Assembly (NCBI RefSeq): GCF_900120195.1
Contig: NZ_LT635539.1
Span: 1,225,257 to 1,289,256, forward strand
Source of the DNA: Blautia sp. Marseille-P3087
Lineage (GTDB): Bacteria > Bacillota > Clostridia > Lachnospirales > Lachnospiraceae
DNA: 64,000 nt
Direction: 5' to 3'
The stretch's first letter is position 1. Every line of letters starts with the position of its first letter. Of this stretch, positions 1 to 8,037 are shown piece by piece. Under the pieces are notes generated by a model, which saw nothing but the letters and a program-made list of their open reading frames with translations, did not search any database and was not told where the DNA came from. The translations under genes and the position numbers were made by a program.

Positions 1-95
1 GCAATATCCTCTCCGGAACGATTTTGCAGCCGTTTTACTGCTGCCTGCAACATTTCCTGAAATGCACGATTTTCTGTTTGATTTTTGTATTCCAT
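1..95 (-). CDS. Hypothetical protein, N-terminal part only
   Basis: A reading frame runs leftwards off the window edge. It starts with ATG at 95-93, preceded at good distance by AAAGGAG (about 100-106), and gives MEYKNQTENR and about 20 more polar residues. A promoter-like pair lies upstream. The family cannot be recognised from about 31 residues. It is divergent from the Rrf2-type regulator, which often sits beside its target gene, so it may be that regulator's target; that is inference. Confidence 0.55.
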   Translation of the reverse strand, partial: MEYKNQTENRAFQEMLQAAVKRLQNRSGEDI

Positions 96-149
96 AAGCT
101 CTCCTTTGCCATAAGTTTCATTACTGTGTTGACTTTTCCTTTAATCCCC

Positions 150-177
150 ATTATAGTTGTAATTATATTATTTACAA
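150..177 (-). promoter_or_regulatory. Promoter of the left-edge gene, with an inverted repeat over it
   Basis: On the minus strand, TTGTAA (177-172) and TATAAT (155-150) are separated by 16 nt. TTGTAA and TTACAA also form an inverted repeat with a 9-nt spacer (159-177), a possible operator for the divergent regulator. Confidence 0.45.
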
Positions 178-225
178 TCGTCAAAACATTAAAAAATGTA
201 CAGTTTATCAACACATAAAAAAAAC

Positions 226-252
226 TGTTGAAAACTTAGAATGTTTTCAACA
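226..252. promoter_or_regulatory. Perfect inverted repeat, candidate regulator operator
   Basis: TGTTGAAAAC and GTTTTCAACA are perfect 10-bp arms around a 7-nt centre, in the intergenic region between the left-edge gene and the Rrf2-type regulator. No T-run follows, so it is more likely a protein site than a terminator. Autoregulation by the adjacent regulator is inferred. Confidence 0.4.
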
Positions 253-323
253 AACCAGAAATATTTTCACCCCAAAAACGTGAAAACAAGATTAGTATAT
301 CATACTACAAGGAGCTTCTTATC

Positions 324-770
324 ATGAAATACTCGACGAAATTAAGTGATACTGTTCATGTGATGGTTCTGATTGCTATCAACCAGAAAAAATCCCTCTC
401 CAGTGCCTCAATTGCAGAAAGTGTCCATACAAATCCCGGCTTTGTACGCCAGCTTATGTTAAAACTAAAAAAAGCGGGACTTATGACCAGTGTAGCCGGA
501 CATGCCCGTCCCTCTCTTTCAAAACCAGCAGATCAGATTACATTGCTGGATATTTATAAAGCAGTTGAAGGTGATAAACCTTTGCTTCATTTAGATACTC
601 ATACCAATCCAGAGTGTGGTGTTGGCATTAACATTCAGTTATCTTTGCAGGGATTTTTCAATGAAATTCAAAAGGATGCCGAAGAAAAAATGAATACGAT
701 TACTTTACAGGATATCATAGATGCCTACTATCAGCGGACATCTATAGAAAATAACTTACAGAACACTTAA
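324..770 (+). CDS. Rrf2 family transcriptional regulator (YwnA-like)
   Basis: Winged-helix DNA-binding protein of 148 residues, the usual length for the family. Residues about 5-60 form the helix-turn-helix (LSSASIAESV followed by VRQLMLKLKKAGL) and residues 67-85 the conserved wing region (ADQITLLDIYKAVEG). Members that bind an Fe-S cluster have three closely spaced cysteines; here only Cys98 is present (NPECGVG), which matches the B. subtilis YwnA subgroup and argues against an iron-sulfur sensor. The start has AAGGAG (311-316) 7 nt upstream. The ligand is unknown. The inverted repeat at 226-252 is a plausible autoregulatory site. Confidence 0.9.
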   Translation: MKYSTKLSDTVHVMVLIAINQKKSLSSASIAESVHTNPGFVRQLMLKLKKAGLMTSVAGHARPSLSKPADQITLLDIYKAVEGDKPLLHLDTHTNPECGVGINIQLSLQGFFNEIQKDAEEKMNTITLQDIIDAYYQRTSIENNLQNT

Positions 771-1114
771 TGCAACTTTGAGATAACAAAAAAGCAACAT
801 TTACCTTTTTTTGTAAGAGTAAATGCCACTTTATAAATTACATTTTTCAAAGTGGAAATAAACTTTTCACTTCAGCATCTAAATCAAACCAAATGTTACC
901 TGTGAACAGTAACAACCAAATCCCTGTAAAGCAGGCACTTCCGAGAGGTAAGTTACGTTTATAAGCCCTACTGACAGATACATTCCCCATTTAATTATAC
1001 ACGCTTATAAATTATTGGTTCATCATATCCAAAAGTTCGCTTCCCATTAACTACTTTCATTATCAAGAGATGAGTGCTAATTAAACAAATTGCATTTCTA
1101 CGTAATTTGGTTCT
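771..1114. other. AT-rich intergenic region with weak hairpins
   Basis: No gene is supported here; a 65-codon minus-strand frame at 995-1192 lacks a ribosome site and overlaps the bioB control region. Weak hairpins follow the Rrf2 gene (CCACTTT at about 822 with AAAGTGG at about 850), which may end its transcript. A small palindrome, TGTTAC...GTAACA, lies near 893-913. Confidence 0.3.
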
Positions 1115-1150
1115 AATTGTAAACCTATTTTTGTTATATGGTTGACATTT
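1115..1150 (+). promoter_or_regulatory. BirA operator upstream of bioB
   Basis: AATTGTAAACC (1115-1125), 14 nt, then GGTTGACATTT (1140-1150). The right arm is the reverse complement of the left at 9 of 11 positions. The layout and arm sequence fit the Bacillota BirA site (TTGTTAACC, about 15 nt, GGTTAACAA). The right arm contains the TTGACA -35 box, so bound BirA-biotinyl-AMP would block RNA polymerase. Confidence 0.75.
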
Positions 1151-1170
1151 CATACTTTTATGTGTTAAAG
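1142..1170 (+). promoter_or_regulatory. bioB-bioY promoter
   Basis: A perfect -35 TTGACA (1142-1147), 17 nt, and a weak -10 TTAAAG (1165-1170). It overlaps the right half of the BirA operator. The weak -10 makes its exact position uncertain. Confidence 0.5.
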
Positions 1171-1194
1171 TGATACCCGTAGCAAAAATCAAAG

Positions 1195-1230
1195 GGCTTT
1201 TCCCCCTGCCAGAAGGCAGTGGGGAGAGCC
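1195..1230 (+). promoter_or_regulatory. Leader hairpin in front of bioB
   Basis: A GC-rich stem: CCCCCTGCC (1202-1210) pairs with GGCAGTGGGG (1215-1224), extended by GGC/GCC at the base. It is not followed by a T-run, so it looks like an mRNA-stabilising or translation-affecting hairpin rather than a terminator. Confidence 0.4.
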
Positions 1231-1253
1231 TGTGACAAATGAAAGGAAAATTT

Positions 1254-2225
1254 ATGAGTTCCGAATTTTATGAAGCAGAAACACCGGCTCTTTCCAGAGA
1301 GGATGCGATCGCCATCCTGAATACTCCTGACAAAGAACTGGATGCGCTGATCGATCGCGCGAAGAGTTTACGATATCAATATAAGGGAAATCGTGTAAGC
1401 ATTCATATTCTTACTAATGCCCGCAGCGGAAACTGTTCCCAGGATTGCGCTTACTGCGCACAGTCATGTCGCTCTACCGCAGATATTGATAAATACAAAT
1501 GGGTAGATGAAGATAAGCTGTATCAGGATAATGACTTTGTAAACGATTATCATTTATCCAGACACTGCATCGGTCTGAGCGGTATGAAATTTACAGATAA
1601 AGAAATTGAAGAACTTGCCCGCCGAATCCGTAAGATGAAAGAACATGGAACACATCTCTGCTGCTCCATCGGTTTTCTGACAGAAAAACAGGCCCGAATG
1701 CTCAAAGAAGCCGGCCTGGACCGAATAAATCACAATCTGAACAGCAGCCGTTCTTATTATCATAATATCTGCAGTACACATACTTTTGAGCAACGTGTAC
1801 AGAATATCCACATGCTGCAGGGACTTGGATTCGAAATCTGCAGCGGCGGAATCATTGGCATGGGCGAAAGTAAAGAAGATGTAGTTGACATGCTTCTTGA
1901 ACTCCGCGAAATCCAGCCGGAAGCACTGCCAATCAACTTCCTCCTGCCGATTAAAGGAACTCCGCTCGGAGATGCCGATATCTCCGTACTGACAACCGAA
2001 TACTGCATGAAAGTCCTCTGTCTTGCAAGACTTCTCGTACCAAAAGCAGATATCCGCTGTGCCGCCGGAAGAGAAGTATATTTCAAAGGGGAAGAAAAGA
2101 AACTGCTCAGTGTAGTCGACTCTATCTTTGCCTCAGGTTATCTGACAGAAGGCGGTCAGGGAATCGAAGATACTCTGAAAACTATCACAGATGCCGGATT
2201 TACTTATGAAATTGAATCCGCATAA
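1254..2225 (+). CDS. bioB: Biotin synthase
   Basis: Radical-SAM enzyme that inserts sulfur into dethiobiotin, the last step of biotin synthesis. Of two in-frame ATGs (1239 and 1254) the second has AAAGGA at the right distance and the first has no ribosome site, giving 323 residues. The [4Fe-4S]/SAM motif is Cys61-x3-Cys65-x2-Cys68. The ligands of the sacrificial [2Fe-2S] cluster are all present by comparison with E. coli BioB: Cys105, Cys136, Cys196 (in ICSGGIIGMGE) and Arg268 (in IRCAAGRE). It is followed after 30 nt by bioY. No bioA, bioD or bioF gene is present in the window, so the substrate is probably imported or made elsewhere. Confidence 0.95.
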   Translation: MSSEFYEAETPALSREDAIAILNTPDKELDALIDRAKSLRYQYKGNRVSIHILTNARSGNCSQDCAYCAQSCRSTADIDKYKWVDEDKLYQDNDFVNDYHLSRHCIGLSGMKFTDKEIEELARRIRKMKEHGTHLCCSIGFLTEKQARMLKEAGLDRINHNLNSSRSYYHNICSTHTFEQRVQNIHMLQGLGFEICSGGIIGMGESKEDVVDMLLELREIQPEALPINFLLPIKGTPLGDADISVLTTEYCMKVLCLARLLVPKADIRCAAGREVYFKGEEKKLLSVVDSIFASGYLTEGGQGIEDTLKTITDAGFTYEIESA

Positions 2226-2255
2226 CCGACAAACTTTAGAAGGAGAATTTTTAAC

Positions 2256-2801
2256 ATGAACCAGACACAAAGCATTACTGCACCCCGCAGCAAAACCTAC
2301 GAAATAACCATGACCGCACTGATGGCAGCGGTCACCTGCATTCTTGCTCCATTGTCCATCCCCATCGGACCGGTTCCGATCTCATTCACTAATCTGGCAA
2401 TCTATTTGTCCCTGTATCTTCTCGGATGGAAAAAAGGAACCATCAGCTATCTGATCTACCTTCTGCTCGGTCTCGTCGGTCTCCCGGTATTCTCCGGATT
2501 CACAGGCGGTCCGTCCAAGCTGGCAGGTCCTACAGGCGGATATATCATCGGATTTATCGTAATGGCAGTCATTGCCGGACTGGTAATCGACAACTGCCGT
2601 AAACCATGGATCCAGCTTATCGGCATGATCGTCGGAACCATCGTATGTTACCTTTTCGGAACCATATGGTTCTGCCTGGTCGCAAATTACACTTTCAAAG
2701 CGGCCCTTGCAGTCTGCGTAATCCCTTTCATACCGGCTGATCTGGTAAAAATGATCCTCGCCATGATCATCGGACCGCTGATAAAGAAGAGAATACGTTA
2801 A
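2256..2801 (+). CDS. bioY: Biotin ECF transporter S component BioY
   Basis: Membrane protein of 181 residues with about six hydrophobic segments, the substrate-binding subunit that captures biotin. Typical BioY features are the early LSIPIGPVPIS segment, the glycine-rich GGPSKLAGPTGGYIIGF loop (about residues 83-101), and the C-terminal FIPADLVKM segment. AAGGAGAA lies upstream of ATG 2256. It is cotranscribed with bioB behind the BirA operator. It should work with the general module EcfA1-EcfA2-EcfT at 26.8-29.3 kb, because no dedicated bioM/bioN is adjacent. Confidence 0.93.
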   Translation: MNQTQSITAPRSKTYEITMTALMAAVTCILAPLSIPIGPVPISFTNLAIYLSLYLLGWKKGTISYLIYLLLGLVGLPVFSGFTGGPSKLAGPTGGYIIGFIVMAVIAGLVIDNCRKPWIQLIGMIVGTIVCYLFGTIWFCLVANYTFKAALAVCVIPFIPADLVKMILAMIIGPLIKKRIR

Positions 2802-2808
2802 TATTTCC

Positions 2809-4041
2809 TTATGATCCTGACGGAATCCGCACAATCAGCTTCTTCCCGTCTTTTTGCACCAGAGTCAGTACCGGTATGTGTTTTTTTCGAAGTGAATGCA
2901 CGATCGGATATGCGGCAAACAGATTTTCTCCCGCAAAAACTGCCTCTGGTTTGTATTTCAGAATTTTCTTCACCTGTTCTTTGATCAGGCATTTCCACTC
3001 CTGCTTCTCCAGTGCAGCCTCGCCATATATTCCCTGAATTTCAAGCTCCGGAAGCTCAGGGAACTCGAGATGTACCACTTTTGCAGATGATACTCCCGGT
3101 AACTGTACGAGAAGTTCATCCGCTTCTTCTGTTCCGCCTAAGTTTACGATCACCGGTTTTTCCTGAAACTGTTCCATGCTGATATGGCATGCCTGCACAG
3201 CATCAGCAAGCTCTCCTGTTGTCATAAGGAAGCCGCCTTTATGACAAAAGCCCGCCGATTTTAATCCGGTCGCTGCTGCCAGTTCTTCGTTTTCAAGTCC
3301 AAGCCACTCCACCGGAAAGCTGCATTTATAATTCATGGAATATTCTTTTTTCTGTGGCTGAATACAATAGCCGCCTCTGTTTGATGGAAAGATCACAAAT
3401 GCAATTTCCGTTTCGGAGAGAAATTTCTGGCACGGCACAAATTCTGGAAGAATCAGAATACGTGCATCATCTCTGTGTTTTTCTCTGTCATGCACTGCCT
3501 GTTCATGGTGGGCATAAATTTCTTCTATACGTTTGTCTGCACGTTCGTTTCCTCTGAAACGTTCGAATTTATTTTCCAGAATCATCCCTGCGACACTTAC
3601 CGCCTGAAAAAATGCTTCGTCATTGCTTCCTTCTGCATCCCATGTCGGGTTGAAATTGCCGATCAATGTGGCAAGCTCGTTCTTTTCACCTGTATTGTCA
3701 TTGTTATCAAGTGGCTGCACGAAGGATTCGTCGAATTTCTGCGCAAGTTCTTCCCCAAGGATGTCTGCACCAAGCTCCTCCCATAAAAGACCAAATGCCG
3801 CGTACGGAATACCGTTTTCACGAATCCTGCTGTCTTTCTGGTGATGATCGTATTGACCTCTTCCGATGTCAAATACGATCCCGTCAAAGTCTTCCGGTAC
3901 ACGATTGCCGCGTGTGATCATAATTTCCGGGTTCAGATATAATAATAATGCCGCCGAAAAAACATCATCTGCATGAAATTTCCCGCTGTGCGTAAATGCA
4001 GAGGCGCCCGGGCGGTGGATCTGGTATAATAAATTGTTCAT
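2809..4041 (-). CDS. MYG1 family (DHH-like) hydrolase with a C-terminal extension
   Basis: Residues about 10-290 match the MYG1/UPF0160 family of metal-dependent DHH-related hydrolases, of which eukaryotic MYG1 is a 3'-5' exoribonuclease. Metal-site motifs are visible: THSGKFHADD (17-26), DIGRGQYDHHQ (about 58-68) and LDNNDN (111-116). Most family members stop near residue 300; this protein continues for about 115 residues (294-410) with alternating hydrophobic strands and helices (KPVIVNLGG, PEAVFAGENLFAAYPIVHSL, IPVLTLVQKDG) that look like a small alpha/beta fold. Start ATG at 4041 has AGGAGA upstream. It converges with bioY with 7 nt between stops. The physiological substrate in bacteria is not known. 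Confidence 0.85.
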   Translation of the reverse strand: MNNLLYQIHRPGASAFTHSGKFHADDVFSAALLLYLNPEIMITRGNRVPEDFDGIVFDIGRGQYDHHQKDSRIRENGIPYAAFGLLWEELGADILGEELAQKFDESFVQPLDNNDNTGEKNELATLIGNFNPTWDAEGSNDEAFFQAVSVAGMILENKFERFRGNERADKRIEEIYAHHEQAVHDREKHRDDARILILPEFVPCQKFLSETEIAFVIFPSNRGGYCIQPQKKEYSMNYKCSFPVEWLGLENEELAAATGLKSAGFCHKGGFLMTTGELADAVQACHISMEQFQEKPVIVNLGGTEEADELLVQLPGVSSAKVVHLEFPELPELEIQGIYGEAALEKQEWKCLIKEQVKKILKYKPEAVFAGENLFAAYPIVHSLRKKHIPVLTLVQKDGKKLIVRIPSGS

Positions 4042-4109
4042 GTATATTCTCCTGTGAGTTGGGTTTTTGTAGTAAAATAAAATATTTTCAGTATAGCACA
4101 GAATTGCAA

Positions 4110-6161
4110 TTACTTATTTTTTTCTTTATTTTCGCTGATGTTGATACATTCTTTGAATACATTCAGAACGCTTTCCGCATCAAGCGGCTTTGCAATATGG
4201 CGGTTCATGCCGGAAATCCGGCTGTTGATGATATCTTCGGCAAATGCGTTTGCACTCATTGCTATGATTGGAATCGTTCCTGCATCTGGTCTTTGCATGG
4301 AGCGGATTTTTCTGGTCGCATCCCATCCGTTCATATTTGGCATCATGATATCCATGTAAATCACATCATAATATCCCGGTTCATTTTCTTCGAATTTTTT
4401 TACAGCTTCCAGACCGTCTTCTGCACAATCCACTATGATTCCATGATCTTCCAGCATAAATTTTACAATTTCCATGTTCAGTTCATTGTCCTCTGCAACA
4501 AGTGCACGTTTTCCTTCTAAAGATATTCCCTCATGCACTGTTCTTTTTTCAAATGGCGCTGTTATACCGATTCTGAACGGAACTGTCATGATCACGGTCG
4601 TTCCGACTCCCTTTCTGCTCTCCAGTTCTATCTTACCGCCAAGATACCCGACAATCTTCTTTGCAATTGAAAGTCCCAGGCCGGAGCCCTCATACTGTGT
4701 TCTGCTGGTTTGATTTTCCTGCGAAAACATCTCAAATGCATGCCCGATAAACTCCTCACTCATACCGATTCCGTTATCCGCACAACCGAACTCACACAGC
4801 ACATGTTCGTTATCCGCTTTCTTTTGCTTACACCATACCTTTACACAGCCTCCCGGATTCGTGAACTTCACTGCATTATCTGAAACCGCGGCAAGTAATC
4901 TTTCCAGATACACAGGATTCCCACTCAGGTTCACATATGTTAAATCTGAATTTTCCCAATCTACTATATAAGAAACATTTTTCTTCTCCGCCAGTATCTG
5001 CCTTTCAGTATTCGCCTGCTTCAGCACATCTGCAAGATTAAACGAGATTTCCTTATCTGTATACTCCTCTGCTTCCAGCTTATTCATCTCCAGAATATTA
5101 TTCACAAGAGAAAGCAGGTATTTTGATGATTCCATCATCTTATCTCTGAATTTCTGCTGCATTTCAAGATTATCCGGGTAATGGTTTGCCTGATCGAGCA
5201 TACCCATAATTCCGTTTAACGGTGTGCGGATGTCATGACTCATATTCGATAAAAATCTGGCTTTCAGAGCAGCATCCTTTTTGGCTTCTGCTACCTGTGA
5301 AATCAGCATCTGCTCCTTTTTCTTTGCATCACTGACACTTCTTATCGCACAGAGAACATGTGTCAGCTTTCCGTTTTTATCTCGTTTTTTTTCGATAAAA
5401 CGGAGTTTGTGCCAGTTTCCGTCTTTCATCCGGTATTCCATCGCAATTGTTTCTTCCTTTTTCATCCGCTCCGGAAGTGTAGAAAGATCCGTAAATTTGA
5501 GAAAAGCTTCCTGATATTCCTCTGCAACAACGTCTTTGCAGATTTTTTTGTTGCCCTGAGATACGCATCCGCCTTTCAAAAATTTCATGTGTACCCTGTC
5601 TCTGTTGGATACTTCCTCAAACCAGTCCGCTTCAATATCGATTCTTGAAATATACTGATATGTTTTTGCAATGGACGATATAATCTCATTGCTTAGTCTT
5701 GTTTCATCCAGTGCTCTCTGAAGTTTCTCCTGAATTGCTTTCTCTTTATAAAGAATACTGTCTATATTCCGGTATCCCAGAAAAATATAAAATTTGCTTT
5801 TGTCCACATTCTCTTTTACTGCGTAGGCTTCATAATAACTGTCTTTTCCTTCTTTTGAAACGCTGTGATAATGATATGTAATCTTCTCGTTCTCAAGAAG
5901 TCGTTTTTTCATATTTTTGCATAAATGCCAGTCCAGAAATTCTTCTCTCTCCTCTTTCAGTATAAATGCTTCGGCATATTGTTGAGTATATTCATCAAAA
6001 GCCGGAATTGACTGCACCTGTTCTGCAATCAATCTGGCATTCGTATTGGATGCTATCCTCAGAATTTCATATTTTCCTGAATTGAGGTCTATATGATACA
6101 GAGAAACATATTCCGGCAATAATTTGTTTAAGGCATATTCTTCTTTATGTGAAAACATCAT
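4110..6161 (-). CDS. Hybrid sensor histidine kinase / response regulator
   Basis: A soluble-looking sensor of about 683 residues. Residues about 1-275 contain two PAS-like segments with no transmembrane helix. Then come the phosphoacceptor helix (SHDIRTPLNG, His309), the ATP-binding domain with N box (SDNAVKFTNPGG), G1 (DNGIGM) and G2 (GSGLGLSIAKK), and a receiver domain whose phosphorylated aspartate is about Asp604 (YMDIMMPNMNG). A longer frame opens with TTG at 6176, but AAAGGA lies inside it, 8 nt before ATG 6161, so 6161 is preferred. No partner regulator is adjacent. An output through the receiver or an Hpt protein is likely; the signal is unknown. Confidence 0.88.
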   Translation of the reverse strand: MMFSHKEEYALNKLLPEYVSLYHIDLNSGKYEILRIASNTNARLIAEQVQSIPAFDEYTQQYAEAFILKEEREEFLDWHLCKNMKKRLLENEKITYHYHSVSKEGKDSYYEAYAVKENVDKSKFYIFLGYRNIDSILYKEKAIQEKLQRALDETRLSNEIISSIAKTYQYISRIDIEADWFEEVSNRDRVHMKFLKGGCVSQGNKKICKDVVAEEYQEAFLKFTDLSTLPERMKKEETIAMEYRMKDGNWHKLRFIEKKRDKNGKLTHVLCAIRSVSDAKKKEQMLISQVAEAKKDAALKARFLSNMSHDIRTPLNGIMGMLDQANHYPDNLEMQQKFRDKMMESSKYLLSLVNNILEMNKLEAEEYTDKEISFNLADVLKQANTERQILAEKKNVSYIVDWENSDLTYVNLSGNPVYLERLLAAVSDNAVKFTNPGGCVKVWCKQKKADNEHVLCEFGCADNGIGMSEEFIGHAFEMFSQENQTSRTQYEGSGLGLSIAKKIVGYLGGKIELESRKGVGTTVIMTVPFRIGITAPFEKRTVHEGISLEGKRALVAEDNELNMEIVKFMLEDHGIIVDCAEDGLEAVKKFEENEPGYYDVIYMDIMMPNMNGWDATRKIRSMQRPDAGTIPIIAMSANAFAEDIINSRISGMNRHIAKPLDAESVLNVFKECINISENKEKNK

Positions 6162-6399
6162 ATCTAATCCTTTCAAAGTAACTCTGCCGGAAGAATCCTC
6201 TTTCCGTTAAAGTCTTTAGCTGCTCCTGTCTGTCTGATATCTTCCCAGTTGCCGCATAATGTCTGATTTTTTTCAAGTATAGCATTTCTGTATAATATTT
6301 TCTACCCAAAAGAGCATTCTTATGTTTGTCTTCTGATCCCCGCTGCAATTACTTTTTCATAATCTATTTCTCAACTTTCCACATGAATTTTTCCTGTGA

Positions 6400-6794
6400 T
6401 CATTCCCATCCAGCAAGTATACCTCCAATCATGGAATAAGAAATCACACGTCCAATGTTGTATTGCAGTGAATTACGGAACATTGAGCCATTTTTTTCAC
6501 TTGACAAAGTCTGTGATAAATTAATTCCACCGCACATGGCTATACAGTGTACGGAAGTGATCAGTCCAATCACAAACAATGCACCATATCCCATCTCACT
6601 GTCCGCAAGCTTTCCCGGTGCCAGACGGTTCAGAATTCCCAAATGCTGCAAAAGTAAAAATATGACTGCGATGATTGCAATTTCTAGCTGACGGAAGCTT
6701 CTGTGATTCCACTGGTCTGCTGCAGTGTGGATGTAATTCTGTTCTGACAGTTAATACAGGTCATTCCATTAACGTATATTTTCTGATGTTTCAT
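6400..6794 (-). pseudogene. Decayed HMA-domain / TauE-SafE (UreH-like) membrane protein
   Basis: Two fragments of one gene family lie in different frames. The first begins at ATG 6794 with AAAGGAAAC upstream. It reads about 36 residues of a heavy-metal-associated domain, including the metal motif GMTCINC, and stops at TAG. The second (about 6690-6400) picks up in another frame with FLLLQHLGILNRLAPGK and reads TSVHCIAMCGGINLSQ, typical of the UreH-like/TauE-SafE membrane domain. It ends early after about 95 residues where intact relatives continue for several more helices. The second half of the HMA domain and the C-terminal helices are therefore missing. The intact protein would probably have handled copper or a similar metal. 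Confidence 0.8.
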
Positions 6795-6814
6795 TTTGTT
6801 TCCTTTCTGATGAA

Positions 6815-6861
6815 GTCAAAACAAAAGACTGTCACAATAGTTTATCTACTGTAACAGTCTT
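6815..6861 (-). terminator. Terminator after the rsmH gene
   Basis: A 16-bp stem with a few mismatches (AAGACTGTCACAATAG, loop, CTACTGTAACAGTCTT; 6825-6861). On the minus strand it is followed by TTTTGTTTT. It sits between rsmH and the decayed TauE gene. Confidence 0.8.
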
Positions 6862-6966
6862 GTTTAACATATCTTTATAATAGGTTTATTGTAATAATTC
6901 TTTGTTTTACTGTCAATACTTTTGATTCGCTTCACAAAATCTTCATTTTTAGCATATAGGACGTAC

Positions 6967-8019
6967 TCATGCCTTAACCGCCCAGCGCATTTTTGTGGAT
7001 CTGGCTCTGCCGTTCTGGGCACATTCCTGCGCGGAAGGGCGAATCACATCTTTGGCATAGTCGGAATAGATTCCTGCTTTATAGCCGGCCTTAAGTGCTT
7101 TCTTTACAAGCTTGTCTTCTCCTGAATGGAACGTCAGGATTGCCACACGTCCGCCCGGTTTGAGAGCATCCGGCAGTTTTTCCATAAATTCATACAGGAC
7201 CTCAAACTCGCGGTTTACGTCGATACGCAGCGCCTGGAATACTCTCTGGCAGGTCTTGCGGACGGTATCTTTACGTTCTTTTTCCGGAATAAAAGAAAGT
7301 GTCTTCTCGATAATCTCACGCAATTTTGTCGTAGTATCTACACGATTTCCCCTGCGGATCTCGTCCGTAATTGCTTTTGCAATCTCCTCACAATATGGCT
7401 CATCGGAATTTTCATAAAGCATTCCGGCAAGTTCATCTCTGCTGATCGTATCAAGTCTCTCTGCCGCGCTGATTCCCTTTTCCTGATTCAGTCGAAGATC
7501 AAGCGGTCCGTCTGCGCGGAAAGAAAAACCACGCTTCGGATTGTCAATCTGCATGGACGATACCCCAAGATCTGCAAGAATAAAATCAAATCCACCGGCT
7601 TCTTTTGCAATCTCATCGATCGTACAGAAATTCTGAAGTTTAACCGTCAGAATGTCCTCTCCAAAGCCCTGCTCTGCCAGACGCTTACGGGTCTTTGCTG
7701 ATTCCTCCGGATCCACATCTGTTGCATACATATGGCCTTCACCATGCAGGCATTCCATCATTGCTTTTGTATGTCCGCCATAGCCAAGTGTCGCATCAAA
7801 TCCTGTCTCGCCCGGCTGGATCTTCAGGAAATCAAGGATTTCCTTTACCATGATGGAAATATGCATTCCTGCCGGAGTGTTGCCCTTACTGATGACATGT
7901 TCGATCGTATCCTTATATTTCTCCGGATTCAGCTCTTTATATTTTTCCTCAAATTTGCGCGGATATTTTCCCTTATATCGTACTCTTCGTTTGTGTGGTG
8001 TCTGTGTTTCCTGTTCCAT
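6967..8019 (-). CDS. rsmH: 16S rRNA (cytosine-1402 N4)-methyltransferase, RsmH family
   Basis: SAM-dependent methyltransferase of 350 residues. The SAM motif DATLGYGGHT is at 75-84, ADLGVSSMQIDN at about 149-160, and the C-terminal ILTFHSGEDKLVK near 295. The N-terminal 45 residues are a basic extension (HKRRVRYKGKYPRKF) longer than in the E. coli enzyme. The family gene usually lies in the cell-division cluster after mraZ; here there is no ftsL, mraY or penicillin-binding protein gene nearby. It may therefore be a second RsmH paralogue, as found in some Clostridia, and its exact target base is less certain. Confidence 0.9.
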   Translation of the reverse strand: MEQETQTPHKRRVRYKGKYPRKFEEKYKELNPEKYKDTIEHVISKGNTPAGMHISIMVKEILDFLKIQPGETGFDATLGYGGHTKAMMECLHGEGHMYATDVDPEESAKTRKRLAEQGFGEDILTVKLQNFCTIDEIAKEAGGFDFILADLGVSSMQIDNPKRGFSFRADGPLDLRLNQEKGISAAERLDTISRDELAGMLYENSDEPYCEEIAKAITDEIRRGNRVDTTTKLREIIEKTLSFIPEKERKDTVRKTCQRVFQALRIDVNREFEVLYEFMEKLPDALKPGGRVAILTFHSGEDKLVKKALKAGYKAGIYSDYAKDVIRPSAQECAQNGRARSTKMRWAVKA

Positions 8020-8037
8020 TTTGTTCTCCCTGTATTT

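Noticed and set aside
995-1192. 65-codon minus-strand frame upstream of bioB
   Set aside because: Covers the BirA operator and promoter; no ribosome site or family resemblance.
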